DNA of 11,022 nt from Syntrophaceae bacterium CG2_30_49_12 (lineage in GTDB: Bacteria; Desulfobacterota; Syntrophia; Syntrophales; CG2-30-49-12). Below, piece after piece: positions 1 to 6,351 of the stretch. The position numbers were made by a program, and so were the translations under genes. The notes under the pieces were generated by a model. The model was not told the DNA's origin. It ran no database searches and saw only the letters and a list, made by a program, of their open reading frames with translations. How positions within the stretch are numbered: position 1 is the stretch's first letter; each line of letters starts with the position of its first letter. Where the stretch lies: contig MNZP01000115.1 in NCBI GenBank assembly GCA_001873675.1, positions 1-11,022 on the forward strand. Direction: 5' to 3'.

Positions 1-251
1 TCTGATCCCCGGAGAGGAGTTGAGGCGGCGCCGAGGGGCATAAAGTCAGCATAACCCCTTACGTCCATAGCCTGCTGTGGACATATCTTTACACAACAGT
101 AACACTCCCAGCAATAGGTAGGCTCCTGGTTGTATGCCTTCATCGTATCTTTGTTCAAGACCATTAAATCGTTGGGGCAGATATGCATACATGCCGTCTT
201 ATCCTGCCCTTTGCAGCCATCGCATTTCTCAGCAATAACATAACTTGGCAT
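1..251 (-). CDS. aprB: Adenylylsulfate (APS) reductase beta subunit, AprB (5' part, cut by window edge)
   Basis: AprB is the iron-sulfur subunit of cytoplasmic APS reductase. It passes electrons, probably from QmoABC, to the FAD of AprA, which reduces APS to sulfite and AMP. The visible 83 residues hold the two ferredoxin motifs: Cys10, Cys13, Cys21 and Cys25, then Cys47, Cys50, Cys53 and Cys57 followed by Pro. The 8-residue space between Cys13 and Cys21 and the run CWEC before the second motif are characteristic of AprB. The sequence continues into the conserved DVRGYADF stretch. Cys52 is an extra cysteine inside the second motif, where I recall Ser in other AprB proteins. The ATG at 251 has a full AAGGAGGT ribosome-binding site 9 nt upstream (261-268). 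The gene runs off the left edge; aprA would be expected next. Identification is firm. Confidence 0.96.
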   Translation of the reverse strand, partial: MPSYVIAEKCDGCKGQDKTACMHICPNDLMVLNKDTMKAYNQEPTYCWECYCCVKICPQQAMDVRGYADFMPLGAASTPLRGS

Positions 252-260
252 CGTTTTTTT

Positions 261-268
261 ACCTCCTT
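261..268 (-). promoter_or_regulatory. Shine-Dalgarno site of aprB
   Basis: On the minus strand this reads AAGGAGGT, 9 nt before the aprB ATG. It fixes the start of AprB. The rest of the gap (252-379) is purine-rich on the coding strand. I see no convincing -35/-10 pair, repeat or hairpin in it. Confidence 0.8.
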
Positions 269-379
269 AAATGATTTATTCTTTCTACTACCGGCTATTT
301 TATTTCCTTCACTTATACCGCTTACCTCCCCTACACCTCCTCTCCAATGTAACTTTATTCTCCACTCCACCCTCTATCT

Positions 380-682
380 TTAGCTCTGTCGCTTCAAGAA
401 CTCCTCCATCACGTCCACTTTCTTTTTCTCCACAATCAGATCAAATATCTTATCCTTTACCTTCCTGGGAAGAAGTTCGATACTCTTGGTTGTGGCGCTG
501 TCGAATTTTGCCGTGGGAAAAAGCTTTAGTATCTTATCCTTCTGTGCATCGTTGGCATAAGCCCTGATAACTTTTAAACCCGCCAGCATCTCCTCACACA
601 GGTTTGCCAGACCGGCGCTTCTAATTTTTTCATACCTCTCCTCATTTACCCAGATATTGATGGGATACTTCTCTTCAGCCAT
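380..682 (-). CDS. Small conserved-looking protein of unknown function between sat and aprB
   Basis: This encodes 100 residues that I do not recognise as a named family. The protein is charged and mostly helical in appearance. It has one cysteine (Cys29), no signal peptide, no membrane segment and no metal-binding motif. The N-terminal part reads like a beta strand (YPINIWVN) followed by helices. The C-terminal half is rich in Lys and Glu (KVKDKIFDLIVEKKK). A GAGGAGGT ribosome-binding site (689-696) sits 6 nt before the ATG, so it is very likely translated. It lies about 97 nt after sat and 128 nt before aprB, on the same strand, in the sulfate-activation part of the cluster. A role tied to Sat or APS reductase, such as assembly or substrate channelling, is possible only from position; nothing in the sequence shows it. 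Confidence 0.8.
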   Translation of the reverse strand: MAEEKYPINIWVNEERYEKIRSAGLANLCEEMLAGLKVIRAYANDAQKDKILKLFPTAKFDSATTKSIELLPRKVKDKIFDLIVEKKKVDVMEEFLKRQS

Positions 683-702
683 AACGTTACCTCCTCTTTT
701 CT

Positions 703-777
703 AAGTTAGAAATGCCTAAAGTTAAAACAATTTCTAACTTCCTTAACTTCCCACTTCTAACTTGTAACTTGTAACTT
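703..777. repeat. Intergenic short-repeat/inverted-repeat element after sat
   Basis: A perfect 10-bp inverted repeat (AAGTTAGAAA at 703-712, TTTCTAACTT at 731-740) encloses an 18-nt loop. It is followed by more copies of TAACTT at 744, 758, 765 and 772, the last three exactly 7 nt apart. The element begins 2 nt after the sat stop codon in the direction of transcription and ends just before the ribosome-binding site of the 100-codon gene. There is no T-tract for a classical terminator. It shares a 13-nt word with the element after dsrC. Confidence 0.75.
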
Positions 778-779
778 CC

Positions 780-2036
780 TCAAGACAGTGGTGGAATTGT
801 GAAAACAGGTGTTCTTCTTTTCAGATATTCATCTGTAACAAAGGGAGAACCAAAACCATATTTTTCAGCACATTCCATCACCAGATCAAAGACCTCGGGC
901 CTGAATATCAGGCGCGGCGGCTTCACCCCATCATCCACAATACTCCTGATGAGGGTGCCGCTGAATTTCTGCCACTCCTTCCTGTGGTTGCAAAGACCCT
1001 CCGAGGTGACCTCTCCGCAGTGGGGGCAGTACAACCAGTTCATGGAATAGACGGGGGTAATGCTCAGGTCATCCCTAACCGATTCCAAGAGTTCATGGGC
1101 ATCATAAGCTCCATAATAGGTACCAACCCCGGCATGGTCCCTCCCGAACATATGGTGACTCACACCCAGATTTGTTCTCAGCATGGCATGGAATATGGCC
1201 TCTTTGGGTCCCGCATATCGCATATCCCAGAAGGTAAGAGATGTCATATGGTTATGGTCCCCAAAATAACCGGACTTTCTCAATTCATCCTGAGTCAGGA
1301 TGATCGCCTCATCAATATAATCGCCTTTCCGTTTTTCCCCAATGATCGCATTAACCAGCACCCCGACCAGGGGTTTATCAATGGGAAGATCGGCATAGGC
1401 TTGCAACCACGCCCCTTTCATAAGCCATTCATGGCCGGTATGGGGTACATTTCTGGTCTGATGGGCCACAACCTTCACCCAACCCTTTTCTTTAAACCTC
1501 TTTCTCATTTCCAGGGGTGGAATAAAATAGGGCTCATAAGGTGGATTAATCCTGGGGCGATTCACCAGGGTGATGGGACCACCCAAAAACTTGTTCTTAT
1601 AGTTACATGTCCTGCTTACCCCTGGATGCTTGGGGTCTCCTGTGCCGTAAACGCACTTGCACATATTAGCTATGTCGTAACCCCAGATCTCCTCCACTTC
1701 CAATATAGCCAGGGGGTTATCTTGATAGGTTAAAAGTACGGTATCCCCTTCTTTAACACCGTAATCCGCTATCTCCTGATCACCCATATCAAAGATGATG
1801 GGAATGCTCCATACGGTTCCATCGGTTAACCTCATGCTGTTGCATACGGCATCGGCATCGGCTTTATTCATGAATCCTTTTAGGGGCGAAAACCATCCAT
1901 AGGCAATGTTTATAACCTCATTTGCCATCTGGCTTCCAATGGGAACAGATTTTAATCCCTTAATCTTTTGGACAGCTTCCTTTGGTTGTAATATCCTTTC
2001 CACAATCTCTTTGCCGCCATGTCCTATCTCACTCAT
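780..2036 (-). CDS. sat: Sulfate adenylyltransferase (ATP sulfurylase), dissimilatory type
   Basis: Sat activates sulfate with ATP to give APS and pyrophosphate, the first step of cytoplasmic sulfate respiration. The 418 residues match the usual length of the single-domain enzyme. An N-terminal PUA-like part (including the GWFSPLKGFM run at 47-56) precedes the catalytic domain. That domain has the QTRNVPHTGH nucleotide/sulfate motif (193-202, with the HxxH pair His199/His202) and GRDHAG (298-303). Near the C-terminus, Cys337, Cys340, Cys349 and His351 form a probable zinc site of the kind known in archaeal and SRB Sat proteins. No APS-kinase domain is fused, as expected for the dissimilatory form. 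The ATG at 2036 has an AAGGAGAG site a few bases upstream. It lies between the ferredoxin (73-nt gap) and the 100-codon gene, on the way to aprB. Identification is firm. Confidence 0.97.
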   Translation of the reverse strand: MSEIGHGGKEIVERILQPKEAVQKIKGLKSVPIGSQMANEVINIAYGWFSPLKGFMNKADADAVCNSMRLTDGTVWSIPIIFDMGDQEIADYGVKEGDTVLLTYQDNPLAILEVEEIWGYDIANMCKCVYGTGDPKHPGVSRTCNYKNKFLGGPITLVNRPRINPPYEPYFIPPLEMRKRFKEKGWVKVVAHQTRNVPHTGHEWLMKGAWLQAYADLPIDKPLVGVLVNAIIGEKRKGDYIDEAIILTQDELRKSGYFGDHNHMTSLTFWDMRYAGPKEAIFHAMLRTNLGVSHHMFGRDHAGVGTYYGAYDAHELLESVRDDLSITPVYSMNWLYCPHCGEVTSEGLCNHRKEWQKFSGTLIRSIVDDGVKPPRLIFRPEVFDLVMECAEKYGFGSPFVTDEYLKRRTPVFTIPPLS

Positions 2037-2109
2037 ATTTTCTCTCCTTTCCTCAACATTCTCACCATAATTCCCCGTCCTCAGAATCTCTTAAGGGAAA
2101 TGGAGATTT

Positions 2110-2301
2110 TTACACCTCTTCAACGGTTACGGCTCCCTGTTCGCATACCTCCATACATGTTTCACAGCCGATGCACTCATCCTGATTTATTGGATCCGAT
2201 TTACCATCATCGCCAATCACAAAGACTTCTACCGGACAATTCTCAACGCATGCCCCATCTCCATCACACTTTTCCTTGTCAATTTTTACCACATACGCCA
2301 T
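2110..2301 (-). CDS. Small two-cluster ferredoxin with Asp replacing one Cys ligand
   Basis: This 63-residue cytoplasmic ferredoxin lies between dsrP and sat. The C-terminal motif is a normal CxxCxxCxxxC (Cys43, Cys46, Cys49, Cys53), although the usual Pro after the last Cys is Glu. The N-terminal motif is C12-xx-D15-xx-C18-xxx-C22-P: Asp15 stands where the second cysteine normally is. In known ferredoxins (Desulfovibrio africanus Fd III, Pyrococcus furiosus Fd) this change gives a [3Fe-4S] cluster that converts to an Asp-ligated [4Fe-4S]. I therefore infer a 7Fe/8Fe ferredoxin. The start at 2301 follows an AAGGAGGT site (2312-2319). A role as electron donor or acceptor for DsrMK, DsrAB or the APS reductase branch is inferred from position only. 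Ferredoxins are often found next to dsrMKJOP in sulfate reducers. Confidence 0.92.
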   Translation of the reverse strand: MAYVVKIDKEKCDGDGACVENCPVEVFVIGDDGKSDPINQDECIGCETCMEVCEQGAVTVEEV

Positions 2302-2340
2302 TTCCTCTCACACCTCCTTATGTAATCTATTTTTTTCTCT

Positions 2341-3498
2341 CTATGTTGATATCTCCTCCTTAACCGTCACAGCTATCTTATAAAGGATGGTAAGGATCAA
2401 AAAACCCATCGCCCAGATTCCGAGGGTAATTATTACCTCAGGTCCCGTGGGCGAATATTCAAATACCCTGCCTAAGGGAGAGGGGATAAACCCGGTGATC
2501 ACGAGACCAAGTCCCTTCTCTATCCAGAGGGAGGCAAAGACCGCTACACAAGTCATTGCGAGGATACCTTCCTTCCTTCGTGTGACAGGGTTAATCAGAA
2601 GAATGAGAGAAAGAATGGCAAGTATGGCAGAAGTCCATATCCACGGTACAAGCTTTTCATGCCCCTCCATGCCGAAAAAGAGGTACTCGAAGTGGTGCAT
2701 GTGTTCCGGTATCTGACTGTAGAAAACGGTAAATATCTCGAGCAGTACGAAAAACACACTGACCGCCACGGCATAGGCAACGATCTTGGCGAGACTTTGT
2801 ATGGCCTCCTTTCCCGGATCAAACCTGGTAAACCTTCTCACAATAAAGCACATCAGGATAAGAAGAGCCGGTCCGCTGGCAAATGCCGAGGCCAGGAAAC
2901 GAGGAGCCATAATAGCGGTGAGCCAGAAACCCCTTCCCGGAATACCGGCGTAAATGAAGGCGGTAACCGTATGGATACTGACGGCCCAGGGGATAGAGAG
3001 ATATATCAGGGGTTTGACCCAGGCCGGTGGGGGCACTGATTTTCGCTCCGAGGCTAAGACGGTCCAACCAATCACAATATTCAGGAGAAGATAACCATTC
3101 AAAACAACCATGTCCCAAAAGAGAATGGAGGTGGGAGTCGGATAGAGTAACACGTTAAACGCCCGCGCCGGCTGCCCGAGGTCCGCAATAATGAATGTTA
3201 AGCACATCGCCACAGAGGCCACGGCCAGAAACTCTCCCAGGATGGTAATCTTCCCGAATATCTTGTAATTATGCAGGTAATAGGGCAAAACCACCATCAC
3301 CGCCGAAGCGGCAACACCCACCAGGAAGGTAAACTGGGTAATGTAGAGACCCCAGGAAACATCCCGGCTCATCCCCGTTATCCCCAAACCGTAACTCAAC
3401 TGCCTGAGGTAAAAATAGAAACCTGCCCCGATAATAATGAGCAACAGCGTAACCAACCCGTAATACTTCTTACTCCCGATAAGCGCCTTCTCTAACAT
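2341..3498 (-). CDS. dsrP: DsrP, NrfD/PsrC-type integral membrane quinone-interacting subunit of DsrMKJOP
   Basis: DsrP is the NrfD-family membrane anchor of the periplasm-facing DsrJOP part of the complex and probably exchanges electrons with menaquinone. The 385 residues contain about ten hydrophobic helices, starting at 15-30 and ending near 355-375. Typical family landmarks are visible: DLGQPARAFN (106-115), SIHTVTAFIY (174-183), and FEYSPTGPE (346-354) close to the last helix. Long soluble loops are few. There are no heme-binding CxxCH motifs. The ATG at 3498 is preceded by a GAGGG site at short spacing. It follows dsrO after an 80-nt gap filled by a repeat element, the largest gap inside dsrMKJOP. 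The ferredoxin gene follows 39 nt downstream. Identification is firm from family signature and position. Confidence 0.95.
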   Translation of the reverse strand: MLEKALIGSKKYYGLVTLLLIIIGAGFYFYLRQLSYGLGITGMSRDVSWGLYITQFTFLVGVAASAVMVVLPYYLHNYKIFGKITILGEFLAVASVAMCLTFIIADLGQPARAFNVLLYPTPTSILFWDMVVLNGYLLLNIVIGWTVLASERKSVPPPAWVKPLIYLSIPWAVSIHTVTAFIYAGIPGRGFWLTAIMAPRFLASAFASGPALLILMCFIVRRFTRFDPGKEAIQSLAKIVAYAVAVSVFFVLLEIFTVFYSQIPEHMHHFEYLFFGMEGHEKLVPWIWTSAILAILSLILLINPVTRRKEGILAMTCVAVFASLWIEKGLGLVITGFIPSPLGRVFEYSPTGPEVIITLGIWAMGFLILTILYKIAVTVKEEIST

Positions 3499-3520
3499 AA
3501 GCCCTCACACAATTTACGAG

Positions 3521-3577
3521 GGTTCAGGAGTTCAGTGGTTCAGGGGTTCAAAACCCTTGAACCTTGAACCTTGAACC
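3521..3577. repeat. GGTTCA/TGAACC heptad inverted-repeat element between dsrO and dsrP
   Basis: On the plus strand GGTTCA occurs at 3521, 3537 and 3545, with a variant (GAGTTCA) at about 3528. These are followed by the reverse word TGAACC at 3558, 3565 and 3572, exactly 7 nt apart. The two halves can fold into an imperfect hairpin around 3551-3557. The element starts 1 nt after the dsrO stop codon in the direction of transcription and fills most of the dsrO-dsrP gap. There is no T-tract. It could stabilise or process the dsrMKJO message upstream of dsrP, or be a spreading genomic repeat. Confidence 0.8.
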
Positions 3578-3578
3578 A

Positions 3579-4340
3579 TCATACAATATAGTAGATTTGT
3601 GGTCCCGTGCCCAACCACGGTCTTCTTCGGATAGTATGATTTGCCCGGAGAATCTCCCTTATTTCCGCACCGGATTCCTTCAGATTACCAAAAACCAACG
3701 CCTTTTCCTTACATGCCTCCACGCACGCCGGAATAAGACCCTTGGCGAGCCTCTCCACACAGAAATCGCATTTTTCTACAACCCCCCTCGTCCTCGTGGG
3801 AAACTCCGGATTAATCTTCTTAATAAAAGGCCGGGGGTCCCTCCAGTTCAAACTCCTTGAACCGTACGGACATGCAGCCATACAGAATCTGCAACCAATA
3901 CAGCGATGATAGTCCATCATGACAATCCCATCGCTTCTCTTAAAGGTAGCCTTTGTGGGACAAACCCTCACACAGGGAGGATTATCACAGTGATTGCACA
4001 GTACAACAACAGGTTTACCACCTCTGGCGTCGAACTCCTGTTCCTGTTCGGGAAATATCTTCTTATAGGACTCGGTCCATATCCACTTGACCTCGTCCTT
4101 GGGATTGCCCAAATCGGGGACATTATGAACACTGTGGCAGGCGACGATACAATCCCGGCATCCTTCCTTGCACTTGCTCACATTGACGGCCATGGCCCAT
4201 CTTTTCCCCGCCAAGGTATCGGGGGCAGGGGAAGCTTCTACCAGATCGCCTCTTAAAAGGACATCCACAAGAGGTCTGGCGGCAAAACCCAGTATCCCAA
4301 GCCCTCCTATCTTTAAGAATCCTCTTCTGTCGGTCTTCAT
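3579..4340 (-). CDS. dsrO: DsrO, Tat-exported periplasmic four-cluster ferredoxin subunit of DsrMKJOP
   Basis: DsrO is the periplasmic iron-sulfur subunit that joins cytochrome DsrJ to membrane subunit DsrP. The N-terminus has a twin-arginine signal, TDRRGFLK (3-10), followed by a short hydrophobic stretch and a likely cleavage region near 34-40. Sixteen cysteines form four [4Fe-4S] sites: 57/61/64/68, 115/118/123/127, 147/150/153/157 and 191/194/206/210, the pattern of the NrfC/PsrB-type ferredoxins. I chose the ATG at 4340, giving 253 residues. It puts the Tat motif at the very N-terminus, overlaps the dsrJ stop as ATGA (4337-4340), and has a GGAGGAG site 8 nt upstream. A longer in-frame reading from 4409 would run through the end of dsrJ and bury the signal peptide. 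Identification is firm. Confidence 0.95.
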   Translation of the reverse strand: MKTDRRGFLKIGGLGILGFAARPLVDVLLRGDLVEASPAPDTLAGKRWAMAVNVSKCKEGCRDCIVACHSVHNVPDLGNPKDEVKWIWTESYKKIFPEQEQEFDARGGKPVVVLCNHCDNPPCVRVCPTKATFKRSDGIVMMDYHRCIGCRFCMAACPYGSRSLNWRDPRPFIKKINPEFPTRTRGVVEKCDFCVERLAKGLIPACVEACKEKALVFGNLKESGAEIREILRANHTIRRRPWLGTGPQIYYIV

Positions 4341-4723
4341 GACTTTTTCTCCTCCGGGACGACGTGGCAATTGAAGCAGGTAGGCGCCACCTCCACGTAG
4401 TTGTGGCACTTATCGCAAAAATCAGCCTTATTCACATGGCATTTCAGGCATGTCCTGGATAGACTCATATCATACTTCCTCCCATCAGAGGCCACATATA
4501 CCCTGTTACCCTCCCGGACAACTGTATTTCTCCATTCATTCAGCAACTGCATGTGATTGTTCCTCATGTACCCCTTGGATTCTACACACTGTTTCTCCTG
4601 GGTGACAATCTTGAGGTCAGGCACATACTCTGCCTTTCCTCCTGTTACATTATACCAGATAGGAAAGGTTATTAAACAGAGGAAGATAATTATTCCTGCC
4701 ACGATCTTAGCTGTATCGTACGT
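4337..4723 (-). CDS. dsrJ: DsrJ, membrane-anchored triheme cytochrome c; probable ACG start
   Basis: DsrJ is the periplasmic triheme cytochrome of DsrMKJOP. Three CxxCH heme sites are visible near the C-terminus: CLKCH, CDKCH and CFNCH (residues 92-96, 103-107 and 116-120, counting from the ACG). An uncleaved N-terminal hydrophobic segment (about 8-24) anchors it. Cys46, in the run QCVES, matches the conserved cysteine known as an unusual heme ligand in DsrJ. No ATG lies between the dsrK stop (4730-4732) and this frame. The first standard start, GTG at 4702, has no ribosome-binding site at proper spacing. The ACG at 4723 lies 9 nt after GGAGGAG and would give an N-terminus YDTAKIVAG, like the MYxxxKIxxG start I recall for other DsrJ proteins. 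I therefore place the start at 4723 (128 residues); an automatic caller would give 4702 (121 residues). The product is certain, the start codon is not. Confidence 0.9.
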   Translation of the reverse strand, partial: TYDTAKIVAGIIIFLCLITFPIWYNVTGGKAEYVPDLKIVTQEKQCVESKGYMRNNHMQLLNEWRNTVVREGNRVYVASDGRKYDMSLSRTCLKCHVNKADFCDKCHNYVEVAPTCFNCHVVPEEKKS

Positions 4724-4729
4724 TAGCCC

Positions 4730-6349
4730 TTACTCCTCCTTTCCTGGCAGCGGTTCACCCCGGAGATTGGTGGTTCTCTCCTTCTCACCTTTCATCACCA
4801 GCGCATTCGCTACCATCTCATGAATGCCGGTAACGAGCACCCCGGGAGCCCAGTAGTCACAGACAGGAATAAGAGTTGCCCTGTCAATCGCACACATACA
4901 GGCAAGGCGGTTCACCCCGTACTTCTCCTGGACATACCTGACGGCGTTTCCCCTCGGAAAACCCCCTCGTAGCCTCATGTCCAGATTTTCGTCAGTGCCC
5001 AGGCCGGCCCCGCCTCCACAGCAGAACGTCTGTTCCTTGATGGTATTTTCCGGCATCTCATAGAAATGGTTACACACATTCCGGATAACATACCGCGGTT
5101 CCTCAATTATCCCCATCGCCCTTGCAGGATTGCAGGAATCATGAAAGGTCACAATCAGATTATTATTTCTCCCGGGATCCAATCTCAATTTATTGTGCCT
5201 GATGAGATCGGCGGTAAACTCCATGATATGCACCATCTTTGTGGATTTGGTGTTCTCGAACCGTGTTCCCGTAATCGGAGAAGTCGGCATCTCAAGAAAG
5301 TCCGCCGGGCCATTCATCGTGTCCATATACTGATGCATGACTCTCCACATGTGGCCGCATTCCCCGCCGAGGATCCACTTCACCCCCAACCTCTTCGCCT
5401 CGGCATATATCTTGGCATTGAGCCTCTTGATCATCTCATGGGAGGTAAACAAGCCAAAGTTTCCACCTTCCGAGGCGTATGTGCTCCAGGTATAATCAAG
5501 TCCCAGTTCATGGAAGAGCATCATGTACCCCATGCAGGTGTAAGTACCCGGATCGCCAAAGTAATCACCAGAAGGCGTAACAAAGAGGATCTCGGCGCCC
5601 TTTTTATTAAGTGGCACATCTATTTTGATACCCGTTATATTTTCTATGTCTTCGGCAAAAAATTCGAGGGTATCCTTGAATCCATGGGGCTGAATCCCCA
5701 GGTGATTCCCTGTCCTGAAGCAATTTGCCACCGGCTCCATGGCCCAGTTGATACCCAAACCGAGCAGATGGAGGAGTTCCCTGCCCATCATCGTGATCTC
5801 CGCCGTATCAATACCATAAGGGCAGAAGACCGAGCAGCGGCGGCACTCGGTACACTGGTAAAAGTAGTAGAACCATTCCTTTATTACATCGGGGGTAAGT
5901 TCTCTCGCCCCGGCAAGCCTTCCCATGAGCTTACCCCCGAGGGTGAAATCCTTTCTATATACCGACCTGAGAAGCTCCGCCCTGAGGACCGGCATATTCT
6001 TGGGATCTCCGGAACCGATAAAGAAGTGGCATTTATCGGCACAGGCACCGCATCTCACGCAGATATCCATGAAGAGTTTAAAGGAACGGTACTTATCAAG
6101 TCGATCCTTAAACCCTTCCCTGATGATCTCCCTCCAGTTTTCCGGCAGCTTCCAGTCCTCATCGGTTGGTGACCATTCCCTCGGATTCGGCATCCCAAGG
6201 ATCTTAAGATTTTTCGCCTTTGCAGGAAAGCAATATGTCCCCGGTTTGAATACAACAGGGATATCCATCCACCCGGATCGGGGCGGCTTATGGGCGATTC
6301 GCATAAATTCATCCGGTTCAGGAATGTTAGACAGCTCTGATGATGACAT
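4730..6349 (-). CDS. dsrK: DsrK, HdrD-like catalytic iron-sulfur subunit of DsrMKJOP
   Basis: DsrK is the cytoplasm-facing HdrD-like subunit, thought to reduce the DsrC trisulfide made by sulfite reductase with electrons from DsrM. The 539 residues show two [4Fe-4S] ferredoxin motifs: Cys97/100/103/107 and Cys166/169/172/176 followed by Pro. The C-terminal half carries the cysteine-rich (CCG) region expected to hold a heterodisulfide-reductase-type catalytic cluster: Cys331 in GGECGHMW, Cys406 in HDSCNPAR, the Cys443-Cys444-Gly triad, and Cys484/Cys486 in ACMCAIDR. There is no signal peptide or membrane segment. The ATG at 6349 has an AAGGAG site that overlaps the dsrM stop region; the dsrM-dsrK gap is 2 nt, so translation is likely coupled. 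The stop is followed at once by dsrJ in the same frame. Identification is firm. Confidence 0.97.
   Translation of the reverse strand: MSSSELSNIPEPDEFMRIAHKPPRSGWMDIPVVFKPGTYCFPAKAKNLKILGMPNPREWSPTDEDWKLPENWREIIREGFKDRLDKYRSFKLFMDICVRCGACADKCHFFIGSGDPKNMPVLRAELLRSVYRKDFTLGGKLMGRLAGARELTPDVIKEWFYYFYQCTECRRCSVFCPYGIDTAEITMMGRELLHLLGLGINWAMEPVANCFRTGNHLGIQPHGFKDTLEFFAEDIENITGIKIDVPLNKKGAEILFVTPSGDYFGDPGTYTCMGYMMLFHELGLDYTWSTYASEGGNFGLFTSHEMIKRLNAKIYAEAKRLGVKWILGGECGHMWRVMHQYMDTMNGPADFLEMPTSPITGTRFENTKSTKMVHIMEFTADLIRHNKLRLDPGRNNNLIVTFHDSCNPARAMGIIEEPRYVIRNVCNHFYEMPENTIKEQTFCCGGGAGLGTDENLDMRLRGGFPRGNAVRYVQEKYGVNRLACMCAIDRATLIPVCDYWAPGVLVTGIHEMVANALVMKGEKERTTNLRGEPLPGKEE
4733..4741 (-). promoter_or_regulatory. 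Shine-Dalgarno site that points to an ACG start of dsrJ
   Basis: On the minus strand this reads AAGGAGGAG and overlaps the last codons of dsrK. Its last base is 9 nt before the ACG at 4723 but 30 nt before the GTG at 4702. The spacing supports initiation at ACG, or at an ATG that was mutated or misread there. Confidence 0.6.
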
Positions 6350-6351
6350 CT

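Noticed and set aside
703..777. CRISPR array as an explanation for the 7-nt-step repeats
   Set aside because: Units are 6-9 nt with no unique spacers and no cas genes; they are short tandem/inverted repeats.
984..1733. Plus-strand open frame (249 codons) opposite sat
   Set aside because: Shadow of sat in the opposite strand; low-complexity translation without recognisable motifs.
2077..2112. Small hairpin (AATCTC...GAGATT) between the ferredoxin gene and sat
   Set aside because: The stem is only 6 bp with a long loop, too weak to call.
4341..4409. N-terminal extension of DsrO back to 4409
   Set aside because: It would overlap the dsrJ heme region by 72 nt and put the Tat signal at residue 28; the ATG at 4340 has its own ribosome-binding site and an ATGA junction.
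5066..6172. Long plus-strand open frame (368 codons) opposite dsrK
   Set aside because: It is antisense to a clear DsrK gene, has no ribosome-binding site suited to it and no family-like motif; codon bias of dsrK explains it.
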